The position numbers were made by a program, and so were the translations under genes. A stretch of DNA of 5,630 nt from Prevotellaceae bacterium UBA5903 (GTDB lineage Bacteria > Bacteroidota > Bacteroidia > Bacteroidales > Bacteroidaceae). A model generated the notes under the pieces. It saw nothing but the letters and a program-made list of their open reading frames with translations. It made no database searches and was not told the DNA's origin. The DNA lies in assembly GCA_002431845.1 (NCBI GenBank), contig DJEH01000076.1, positions 1 through 5,630 on the forward strand, read 5' to 3'. The stretch's first letter is position 1; every line of letters starts with the position of its first letter. This document shows positions 1-5,629 of the stretch, one piece after another.

Positions 1-4
1 TAAG

Positions 5-18
5 ATAGGCTGCGGCTC
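5..18 (+). repeat. Direct repeat copy 1 (ATAGGCTGCGGCTC)
   Basis: The 14-base word ATAGGCTGCGGCTC here is identical to 62-75, on the same strand and 57 bases apart. The bases before it differ (AAG here, GAT at copy 2), and so do those after it (AG here, GG at copy 2), so the exact identity stops at the word. This copy is followed by a TGCATTCGCTTGCAC segment at 33-47. The arrangement resembles dispersed intergenic repeats that I recall from Prevotella-like genomes, but that is memory and not verified here. Confidence 0.6.
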
Positions 19-61
19 AGCATTGAACTAACTGCATTCGCTTGCACATTCTTTACATGAT

Positions 62-75
62 ATAGGCTGCGGCTC
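62..75 (+). repeat. Direct repeat copy 2 (ATAGGCTGCGGCTC)
   Basis: Exact second copy of the 14-base word at 5-18, in the same orientation, lying 41 to 54 bases before the nadA start codon. What follows (GGTTCTATCGCATC) does not match what follows copy 1, so this is either a partial copy or a diverged one. It probably lies within the 5' untranslated region if nadA is transcribed from upstream. Confidence 0.6.
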
Positions 76-115
76 GGTTCTATCGCATCATTCAATATAG
101 ATAACACACAAGAAC

Positions 116-1102
116 ATGACTGAAATAAAAGCTACTTGGAAAGCTAAGGGCTATGTAGACGAGCCCATACCACAAGGCATTGACCTTAAAAGCGAAATTC
201 GCAAAATGTGTAAGGAAAAAAATGCTATCATCCTTGCACACTACTATACTGAAGGCGTACTTCAAGACATTGCCGACTTTGTTGGCGATAGCTTAGGACT
301 TGCACAACAAGCTGCTAAAACTGATGCCGATATCATCGTGATGTGTGGCGTACACTTTATGGGTGAAACCAACAAAATTCTTTGCCCCAACAAAAAGGTA
401 CTCGTGCCCGACCTCAATGCTACCTGCTCTTTGGCAGAAAGCTGTCCGGCAGACGAGTTTAAAAAGTTTGTAGACCAACATCCTGGCTATCAAGTGGTGT
501 CGTATGTCAATACTACGGCTGCTGTAAAGGCACTTACCGATGTGGTAGTTACCTCAAGCAATGCTAAAAAAATTGTTGAAACCTTCCCCAAAGATGCTAA
601 ACTTATCTTTGGTCCCGACTATAACCTGGGCAACTATATCAACTCGCAAACGGGTCGTAACATGGTATTGTGGAATGGTGGTTGCCACGTGCACGAACGC
701 TTCTCGGTAGAGAAACTTGTGGAACTAAAAAAGGATTTTCCTCAAGCCAAAGTGCTTGTTCACCCCGAATGCCGTGGTGCAGTGGTTAAACTTGCCGATG
801 TGGTAGGTTCTACAGCAGCTCTCCTAAAGTATGCCATCAACTCGGCTTGCGACACCTTCCTTGTGGTGACAGAGAGCGGCATCTTACACGAAATGCAAAA
901 GCATTGTCCCGACAAGCACTTCATCCCCGTGCCTCCCGATGATAGTACATGCGGATGCAACGAGTGCAACTATATGCGCTTGTGCACACTCGAAAAGGTT
1001 TACAACACCTTGCGCTACGAATGGCCCGAGATAGAGGTTCCTGCTGATGTTGCAGCACGTGCCATCAAGCCTATTGAAAGAATGCTTGAACTTAGCAAAT
1101 AA
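116..1102 (+). CDS. nadA: Quinolinate synthase NadA
   Basis: Quinolinate synthase condenses iminoaspartate (made by NadB or an aspartate dehydrogenase) with dihydroxyacetone phosphate to give quinolinate, the pyridine ring precursor of NAD. It is a cytoplasmic enzyme with an oxygen-sensitive [4Fe-4S] cluster. The 328-residue protein shows the three-fold repeated NadA architecture. Visible motifs are AHYY at 41-44, GDSLGLA at 57-63, GVHFMGETNK at 78-87, YVNTTAAVKA at 130-139, TSSNA at 146-150 and HPE at 216-218. By comparison with E. coli NadA (Cys113, Cys200, Cys297), the three cluster ligands should be Cys104 in NATCSLAESC, Cys190 in WNGGCHVHERF and Cys284 at the end of the C-terminal cysteine group (Cys279, Cys281, Cys284). 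Length and start fit the family, and the ATG follows an A-rich leader. nadB and nadC are not adjacent in this window. A hairpin 15 bases after the stop suggests that the gene ends its own transcript. Confidence 0.97.
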   Translation: MTEIKATWKAKGYVDEPIPQGIDLKSEIRKMCKEKNAIILAHYYTEGVLQDIADFVGDSLGLAQQAAKTDADIIVMCGVHFMGETNKILCPNKKVLVPDLNATCSLAESCPADEFKKFVDQHPGYQVVSYVNTTAAVKALTDVVVTSSNAKKIVETFPKDAKLIFGPDYNLGNYINSQTGRNMVLWNGGCHVHERFSVEKLVELKKDFPQAKVLVHPECRGAVVKLADVVGSTAALLKYAINSACDTFLVVTESGILHEMQKHCPDKHFIPVPPDDSTCGCNECNYMRLCTLEKVYNTLRYEWPEIEVPADVAARAIKPIERMLELSK

Positions 1103-1117
1103 TACAAATAGTTGAGG

Positions 1118-1147
1118 TGCAGAGCCAAGGTTTACCTTAGCTCTGCA
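1118..1147 (+). terminator. Terminator-like hairpin after nadA
   Basis: A 13-base stem (1118-1130 with 1135-1147) closes a TTTA loop, with one C/A mismatch at 1126/1139. It starts 15 bases after the nadA stop codon. The stem is strong (8 G-C pairs), but only TTATC follows it, not a run of T. It is therefore either an imperfect intrinsic terminator or an mRNA 3'-end stabilising hairpin. The position fits the end of the nadA transcript. Confidence 0.5.
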
Positions 1148-1169
1148 TTATCAGCACATAGGCGCTATC

Positions 1170-1183
1170 CTTGCTTAAGCAAG
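1170..1183. repeat. Perfect 14-base palindrome (CTTGCTTAAGCAAG)
   Basis: CTTGCTTAAGCAAG is its own reverse complement and has no spacer, which suits a dimeric DNA-binding protein better than an RNA hairpin. It overlaps the TTG of the candidate promoter at 1171-1203. It is bracketed by two direct CGCTAT hexamers at 1163-1168 and 1188-1193. It could be an operator for the aminopeptidase gene or a chance palindrome; no regulator is identifiable from the sequence. Confidence 0.4.
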
Positions 1184-1203
1184 CAAACGCTATTTTATGT
1201 TTA
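1171..1203 (+). promoter_or_regulatory. Candidate Bacteroidetes-type promoter for the aminopeptidase gene
   Basis: TTG at 1171-1173 is followed 22 bases later by TATGTTTA at 1196-1203. The Bacteroidetes primary sigma factor recognises a TTG-containing -33 element and a TAnnTTTG -7 element about 17-23 bases apart. Here five of the six fixed -7 positions match, with A in place of the final G. Transcription would begin near 1208, giving a leader of about 40 bases that contains the hairpin at 1207-1229. The match is imperfect and the call is tentative. Confidence 0.35.
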
Positions 1204-1206
1204 CTC

Positions 1207-1229
1207 GGTGCATTCGGTCTGAATACACC
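1207..1229 (+). other. Small hairpin just upstream of the aminopeptidase start
   Basis: Arms 1207-1215 and 1221-1229 pair over nine positions with one C/A mismatch (1211/1225), around the 5-base loop GGTCT. It ends 17 bases before the ATG at 1247. If the promoter at 1171-1203 is real, this would lie at the extreme 5' end of the mRNA, where such structures can protect against decay or affect ribosome access. It could also be chance. Confidence 0.35.
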
Positions 1230-1246
1230 CCACACTTGCTCAATAA

Positions 1247-3043
1247 ATGACTATAACTGAACGCATCGACGCCCTGCGCCAATGGATGAAGGCACAAGCC
1301 GACAATCATACCATAAAGGCATACATCGTGCCTACTGCCGACCCACACAACGATGAGTATATCCCCGCTCATTGGATGTGCCGCGAATGGATTACAGGCT
1401 TTACAGGATCGGCTGGTACAGCCGTTATCACCCACGACAAAGCTCTGCTTTGGACCGACTCTCGCTATTGGCTACAAGCCGAAGAGCAACTCAAAGACAC
1501 GCCTTTTGAACTAATGAAGGATGGTGACTTTGGGGTGCCGAGCATCGACGAATGGCTACACAACGATGAAGGACTTACCAACGACTGCATTTATATGCCT
1601 GCCGACCTTGCTATAGCCGACACCTTAAGCACCTGTGGGCTAACATGGACAGAGCACCATAGCACTTTGCCTTCGGCATTCGACGCTATATGGGATGAAC
1701 GACCTTCGCTACCGGCTGCTCCCATTGAAGTGCAGGCGCTTGAATGGACTGGCGAGGCTACGCAAACAAAGTTAAGGGCTTTGGCAGAGACTCTAAAGTT
1801 TTCATCTGACGCCAACTACTTCTTTATCAATGACTTGTCCGACATTGCATGGGTGCTCAACTTGCGCGGTGCAGACATTCCTTACAACCCCGTGTTTGTG
1901 GCTTATCTGCTTTATAGTCGGGATGAAAATGCATTTACGCTCTTTACACATAAGTCCACACTCAGCCAAGAGGCACAACAACTGCTTATTGCTGCTAATG
2001 TAGGCATAGAGGACTACAACAAAGCTAAAGCTTTTTGCCAATCCCACAGTGTGGCTTTTGACCACGACACCGTGCCCTACGTGCTCACCAATGGTGGCGA
2101 GATAGCTACATTCCACTCTCCTCTCTGCGCATGGAGGTCGATTAAGAACGAGGCTGAATGCGAAGGCTTTAGGCAAGCCATGCTGCGCGACGGGGTGGCT
2201 ATGGTTAAGTTTTTGCGTTGGCTTGATGAGAATATGCAAGCTGGCAACGAGGTGAGCGAACTCTCCGTAGACGAGCACCTCACAGCACTACGTGCCGAAC
2301 AAGAGGGTTTTAAAGAACTTAGTTTTGCCACTATAGCTGCTTGTGGCGCACATGGTGCAATCGTTCACTACGAGGCCGACAAGCACACCAATGTACGGCT
2401 ACCTCAGCATGGTTTGCTCTTGTTAGATAGCGGCTCGCAGTTTGATTGTGGCACTACCGACATTACACGCACCATAGCCTTGGGCAACCTCACTGCCGAA
2501 GAACGCCACGTTTACACCTTGGTGATGAAGGGCCACTTACGCTTGGCACGTATGCATTTTCCCGAAGGCACTACAGGATTACAACTCGACCTTGCTGCCC
2601 GACAAGACATGTGGGCTGCTGGCTACGACTTTGGTCATGGCACAGGTCATGGCGTGGGTTCGCACCTCTGCGTGCACGAGGGGCCTCATCAAATAAGGAA
2701 AGATGTGCGCAACTGTACACTTGTGCCTTTTATGGAAGGCATGACCATTACCGACGAGCCTGGACTCTACATTGAGGGTAAATTTGGCGTGCGCATTGAA
2801 AACACTTTGCTATGTGTAGACGACCGCACAACCGATTTTGGGCACTTCTTGAAATTTGAAACACTCACTCTCTGCCCTTACGACCTACGACCGCTCGACC
2901 TTGCACTGCTCACAAGCGAGGAAATAGAGCAAATCAATGCTTACCACGCACACGTGAGAAAACAACTCATGCCTCTGCTTACCGACGAAGCCGACAAACT
3001 TTGGCTGGCTAAAGCTACAATGGCTATCGATGAGGAACAATAA
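1247..3043 (+). CDS. pepP: Xaa-Pro aminopeptidase (aminopeptidase P, M24B), long form
   Basis: This metallopeptidase removes the N-terminal residue from peptides whose second residue is proline, a late step of cytoplasmic peptide recycling; no signal peptide is seen. The 598 residues fit the three-domain class resembling human XPNPEP1, not the shorter (about 440-residue) E. coli PepP, so the symbol is used loosely. Two creatinase-like N-terminal domains span roughly 8-150 and 160-300, with GFTGSAGTAV at 51-60. The pita-bread catalytic domain spans about 305-540, and a short M24 C-terminal domain follows. All five dinuclear metal ligands are present: Asp394 (LLDSG), Asp405 (TTDITRT), His468 (GHGTGHGVG), Glu504 (TDEPGLY) and Glu518 (RIENT). 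His374, His464 and His477 match the catalytic histidines of human APP in spacing. The N-terminus (MTITERIDALR) fits the family. A hairpin follows the stop before rbfA. Confidence 0.94.
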   Translation: MTITERIDALRQWMKAQADNHTIKAYIVPTADPHNDEYIPAHWMCREWITGFTGSAGTAVITHDKALLWTDSRYWLQAEEQLKDTPFELMKDGDFGVPSIDEWLHNDEGLTNDCIYMPADLAIADTLSTCGLTWTEHHSTLPSAFDAIWDERPSLPAAPIEVQALEWTGEATQTKLRALAETLKFSSDANYFFINDLSDIAWVLNLRGADIPYNPVFVAYLLYSRDENAFTLFTHKSTLSQEAQQLLIAANVGIEDYNKAKAFCQSHSVAFDHDTVPYVLTNGGEIATFHSPLCAWRSIKNEAECEGFRQAMLRDGVAMVKFLRWLDENMQAGNEVSELSVDEHLTALRAEQEGFKELSFATIAACGAHGAIVHYEADKHTNVRLPQHGLLLLDSGSQFDCGTTDITRTIALGNLTAEERHVYTLVMKGHLRLARMHFPEGTTGLQLDLAARQDMWAAGYDFGHGTGHGVGSHLCVHEGPHQIRKDVRNCTLVPFMEGMTITDEPGLYIEGKFGVRIENTLLCVDDRTTDFGHFLKFETLTLCPYDLRPLDLALLTSEEIEQINAYHAHVRKQLMPLLTDEADKLWLAKATMAIDEEQ

Positions 3044-3052
3044 TCTATAAAC

Positions 3053-3090
3053 AAAAGTTGCTTGATACAAATGGGTATTGAACAACTTTT
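3053..3090 (+). terminator. Long hairpin between aminopeptidase gene and rbfA; terminator or leader element
   Basis: AAAAGTTG (3053-3060) pairs perfectly with CAACTTTT (3083-3090). Inside one C/A mismatch, 3062-3068 pairs with 3075-3081 over seven positions, including two G-T wobbles, leaving the 6-base loop AAATGG. The T run closes the 3' arm, so it looks like an intrinsic terminator beginning 9 bases after the aminopeptidase stop codon. Only 22 bases remain before the rbfA ATG at 3113 and no clean promoter lies there, so some read-through, or a regulatory leader role for rbfA, is plausible. A poor promoter match (TTG 3062-3064, AACTTTTC 3084-3091, 19 bases between) overlaps it. Confidence 0.5.
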
Positions 3091-3112
3091 CTCAAAAAAC
3101 AAATTCATAAGA

Positions 3113-3481
3113 ATGGAAACTACAAGACAACAAAAAATATCACGACTCATACAGAAAGAACTTAGCGACATTTTTCAACGCCAAACACAAGCTACTCACG
3201 GGGTATTGGTGTCGGTGAGTGCGGTGCGCATTAGTCCAGACCTAAGCATTGCACGCGGATATTTGAGCATTTTCCCCTCTGAACGTGCCGACGAAATTTT
3301 GAACAACATCAATGCTAACACACGCCAAATTCGCTATGAACTTGGCACAAGAGTGCGCCACCAATTGCGCATTATTCCCGAACTAAAATTCTTTATCGAT
3401 GACTCGCTCGACTATCTTGAACACATCGACAACCTACTGAAAGCCGACGAGAAAACTGCAACAGAAAGCACCGAAGAATAA
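3113..3481 (+). CDS. rbfA: 30S ribosome-binding factor RbfA
   Basis: RbfA binds the small ribosomal subunit near the 5' end of 16S rRNA and assists late 30S maturation; in E. coli it is a cold-adaptation factor. The 122-residue protein is a single small KH-type domain. It shows the family opening TRQQKISRLIQKELSDIF at 4-21, the strand VRISPDLSIARGYLSIF at 38-54, and the C-terminal block VRHQLRIIPELKFFIDDSLD at 81-100, followed by YLEHIDNLL. An acidic tail (about 111-122) lies outside the fold. The ATG at 3113 is chosen because homology begins there. Earlier in-frame TTG (3062) and ATG (3071) codons would add 17 or 14 residues unlike RbfA and lie inside the hairpin at 3053-3090. The permease gene starts 14 bases after the stop, so the two are probably co-transcribed. 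Confidence 0.95.
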   Translation: METTRQQKISRLIQKELSDIFQRQTQATHGVLVSVSAVRISPDLSIARGYLSIFPSERADEILNNINANTRQIRYELGTRVRHQLRIIPELKFFIDDSLDYLEHIDNLLKADEKTATESTEE

Positions 3482-3495
3482 GTTTTTATTGACGA

Positions 3496-4728
3496 ATGAA
3501 TAACCGTTTTCGATTGCCCCTTTTCATTGCCTTGCGCTATCTGTTCTCAAAAAAACGCGTGGGGGCTATCAACATTATCTCGGGCATTTCGGCATTTGGA
3601 GTGGCATTTGGTACAGCGGCATTTTTGTGCATACTAAGCGTGTTCAATGGGTTTCACGACCTCATAGACTCGCTCTATACAACCTTTGACCCACAAATTG
3701 AAGTGGTGCCTACACAAAGCAAATTTGCCACAACCGACGACCCCTTGCTAACGCAAATGCAACAACTTAATGAGGTTGAAAGTGCTTCGTTTTGCCTTGA
3801 AGACAATGCTTTGATACTGTTTAGAGGCCACCCTACCGTGATTACACTAAAAGGGGTAGACGACAACTACGACAAGGTGACGGGCATACGCAACATTCTT
3901 TATGGCACTGGGAGCTACGAACTGAAACGCGGAAACATTAACTATGGCATTCCTGGCATAGGCTTAGCTTCGGCCATGGGAGGCATAGACTATGGCTCGC
4001 TACAAATATGTGCACCCAGAAAAGGCGAACAACTAAATGTGGCTAATCCTGCAGAGAGTATTAATGCCGACTTTGTGTCGTCGCCCAAGGTGTGCTTCAA
4101 CGTAAACCAAAGTAAATACGACAGCAACTACCTTATCACCTCGCTGAGTTTTGCACAAAATCTGTTTGAACAACCTAACTGCATAACGGGCTTAGAGTTT
4201 AAACTGAAAGCCGGAACCGACGCAGAGCAGGTGAAGAAACAGATGCAAAAGATTGCGGGCAAACGGTTTAAAGTTATGAACCGTTTGGAACAGCAAGAGG
4301 ACGTGTTCAACGTGATGAATATTGAAAAGCTGATGGCCTATGTATTCTTAACATTCATACTTTTTATTGTATGTTTCAACATCGTAGGTTCGGTGTCGAT
4401 GCTTATTATCGACAAACGCTCTGACGTGGACACACTGCGCCACATGGGAGCAAATAAGCAGCTTGTTTTTAGAATATTTCTTTATGAGGGACAACTCATT
4501 ACCTTGCTTGGTGCGGTAATTGGTATCGTTGTGGGGCTATGCTTGTGCTGGGCTCAGCAAAGTTTTGGACTGATTAAGATGAATGGGTCTGAAAGCAACT
4601 TTATCATCGAAGCCTACCCCGTTAGCATTCACTTCTGGGATGTTGCAATGGTGTTTGCCACAGTTATTGTGGTGGGCTACGTGTCGGTATGGTATATCGT
4701 AAAGTACTTGACTAAGAGATTTCTATAA
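3496..4728 (+). CDS. LolC/LolE-type ABC transporter permease (FtsX-like)
   Basis: This is an inner-membrane permease of the family that, with the ATPase LolD, extracts lipoproteins from the inner membrane and hands them to the periplasmic carrier LolA. The 410 residues show the expected four-segment layout. A cytoplasmic start with the LolC/E signature IALRYLFSKK is at 11-20. A first membrane helix lies at about 24-50, ending in SVFNGF. A large periplasmic MacB/PCD-type domain occupies about 52-275. Helices follow near 279-304, 332-354 and 380-402. The cytoplasmic stretch DKRSDVDTLRHMGAN at 306-320 is the coupling-helix region that contacts the ATPase in this family. Single-permease versions can act as homodimers, so LolC and LolE cannot be told apart, and a related exporter is possible. 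No ATPase gene is nearby. It follows rbfA by 14 bases and ends 8 bases from the convergent prmC stop. Confidence 0.87.
   Translation: MNNRFRLPLFIALRYLFSKKRVGAINIISGISAFGVAFGTAAFLCILSVFNGFHDLIDSLYTTFDPQIEVVPTQSKFATTDDPLLTQMQQLNEVESASFCLEDNALILFRGHPTVITLKGVDDNYDKVTGIRNILYGTGSYELKRGNINYGIPGIGLASAMGGIDYGSLQICAPRKGEQLNVANPAESINADFVSSPKVCFNVNQSKYDSNYLITSLSFAQNLFEQPNCITGLEFKLKAGTDAEQVKKQMQKIAGKRFKVMNRLEQQEDVFNVMNIEKLMAYVFLTFILFIVCFNIVGSVSMLIIDKRSDVDTLRHMGANKQLVFRIFLYEGQLITLLGAVIGIVVGLCLCWAQQSFGLIKMNGSESNFIIEAYPVSIHFWDVAMVFATVIVVGYVSVWYIVKYLTKRFL
4260..4287 (+). repeat. Inverted repeat inside the permease gene
   Basis: An 11-base stem (4260-4270 with 4277-4287) with one G-T wobble closes the 6-base loop AAGTTA. 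It lies wholly inside the coding sequence, over residues of about 255-264 in the segment GKRFKVMNRL near the end of the periplasmic domain. The reading frame is unbroken and the encoded protein looks normal, so it is most likely incidental. In mRNA it could form a stable stem. Confidence 0.35.
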
Positions 4729-4736
4729 ATTCTCCC

Positions 4737-5588
4737 TTATACACGTCCAAAAAGCATGCGGTCGTTGCCAAAAGCGTCTTTACGAAGCGTTACATCGTGC
4801 AGCCCGTAACTGCTAAAAAGCTTGGCTGTCTGCTGCCCATAAGCACGGTTCAACTCAACCATCAAACATCCACCTGGTTGTAACAGACGCGTGGCATGTT
4901 GGCACAAAGCCCGATAAAAGCGCAAAGGGTCGGCATCTGGAACAAATAATGCTGTGTGCGGCTCGTGCGCTGTGACGTTTGTTTCCATCTCAGCCTCTTC
5001 GTGCTGACATATATAGGGCGGATTGCTCACAATGATATGATAACGTTGCGAAATGGCTATGGGTTGCAACATATCTACATGCTGAAACGCTACGTCGGCA
5101 TTCAATGCTTGTGCGTTGCTGCGTGCTACAGCCAATGCTCCCTCGGATATGTCCCATGCATCAACATGGGCTTGAGGCAAAGCAAGTTTAAGGCTAATGG
5201 CTATGCAACCCGACCCTGTGCCTGCATCGAGCAGGCGTAAGGCTGCATTTGCCACGTTCATACGTTGAGCCTCATCAATGGCCCATGCTACAAGTTCTTC
5301 GGTCTCAGGACGTGGTATCAACACATCGGGCGATACCTTGAAAGTATGACCAAAGAATTGACTTGTTCCTAACACATACTGCACGGGAACACCTGCCAAT
5401 AATTGTTTAGACATATAGAGTAAACGCTTGCGCTCCTCTTCAGGAAAATGCCTAACTTTGTCTGCATAAATATCGGTTCGGCTCACGCCAAATGCCTCTT
5501 CAAATACAAGAAAGGCTATGGCTCGTGCCTCACCTACACTATAAAGCGATAACAATTGAGAACGAAGAGTAGAGAAATCGGTATTCAT
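4737..5588 (-). CDS. prmC: Peptide chain release factor N5-glutamine methyltransferase PrmC (HemK)
   Basis: PrmC uses S-adenosylmethionine to methylate the glutamine of the GGQ motif in release factors RF1 and RF2, which speeds peptide release at stop codons. The 283-residue protein has a helical N-terminal release-factor-binding domain (about 1-85) and a Rossmann-fold methyltransferase domain. Visible motifs are PVQYVLG at 68-74, VLIPRPETEELV at 89-100, the SAM-binding glycine loop LDAGTGSGCIAISL at 120-133, acidic Asp146, the catalytic NPPY at 189-192 and the C-terminal RKDAFGNDRMLFGR at 269-282. The ATG at 5588 is chosen over an in-frame TTG at 5624, which would add 12 residues and falls inside the predicted -7 promoter box. 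The gene runs convergently to the permease. What lies upstream is outside the window. Confidence 0.96.
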   Translation of the reverse strand: MNTDFSTLRSQLLSLYSVGEARAIAFLVFEEAFGVSRTDIYADKVRHFPEEERKRLLYMSKQLLAGVPVQYVLGTSQFFGHTFKVSPDVLIPRPETEELVAWAIDEAQRMNVANAALRLLDAGTGSGCIAISLKLALPQAHVDAWDISEGALAVARSNAQALNADVAFQHVDMLQPIAISQRYHIIVSNPPYICQHEEAEMETNVTAHEPHTALFVPDADPLRFYRALCQHATRLLQPGGCLMVELNRAYGQQTAKLFSSYGLHDVTLRKDAFGNDRMLFGRV

Positions 5589-5621
5589 ATTCTTTATGTT
5601 TATAAAAGCTAAGTAGGTGTT

Positions 5622-5629
5622 CAAAATTA
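5622..5629 (-). promoter_or_regulatory. Bacteroidetes -7 promoter box for prmC (TAATTTTG)
   Basis: Read on the minus strand, TAATTTTG matches the Bacteroidetes -7 consensus TAnnTTTG at every fixed position. It lies 33 bases before the prmC ATG, so transcription would start near 5615 and give an A/T-rich leader of under 30 bases. The matching -33 TTG would fall about 20 bases further upstream, beyond the window edge, and cannot be checked here. Confidence 0.55.

Larger units (their letters stand above)
1..115 (+). other. nadA upstream leader with repeat pair; no gene seen
   Basis: This stretch has no open reading frame of useful length on either strand. It carries two direct copies of a 14-base repeat, listed separately, and ends in an A-rich stretch just before the nadA ATG, with no Shine-Dalgarno sequence. 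No clear Bacteroidetes promoter (TTG, then TAnnTTTG about 17-23 bases later) is present. The nearest match is ATTCTTTA at 48-55, with a TTG at 23-25 lying 22 bases before it, but that box keeps only the TTT core. The nadA promoter may therefore be weak, unusual, or upstream of the window. Confidence 0.5.

Noticed and set aside
23..55. nadA promoter (TTG at 23-25, ATTCTTTA at 48-55)
   Set aside because: Spacing is acceptable, but the -7 box matches only the TTT core of TAnnTTTG, which is too weak to annotate as a promoter.
943..985. Irregular C-terminal cysteine group of NadA (C-x-C-x-x-C in place of C-x-x-C-x-x-C)
   Set aside because: Only the last cysteine of this group is an essential cluster ligand in studied NadA enzymes, and it is present. 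The altered spacing of the others is ordinary family variation.
1802..2331. Two long minus-strand frames of 158 and 84 residues
   Set aside because: Both lie inside the aminopeptidase gene, whose own frame has all the catalytic motifs. The antisense translations show no family motif and arise from codon composition.
2446..2775. Plus-strand 109-residue frame overlapping the aminopeptidase gene
   Set aside because: It is a frame-shifted reading of the catalytic domain, rich in His, Arg and Trp with no recognisable fold; the true frame carries the metal ligands here.
2941..3171. Overlapping minus-strand frames across the aminopeptidase-rbfA gap (66 and 76 residues)
   Set aside because: They run antisense over the ends of two well-supported genes and show no motifs; the hydrophobic look comes from reading A/T-rich sequence.
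4716..4734. Possible bidirectional terminator at the convergent gap
   Set aside because: The stem is short, A/T-rich and bulged, and lacks a T run on either strand, so it is not called as a feature.
4956..5240. Plus-strand 94-residue cysteine-rich frame
   Set aside because: It is antisense to the methyltransferase domain of prmC, and the cysteines come from reading conserved codons on the wrong strand. There is no spaced metal-binding motif.
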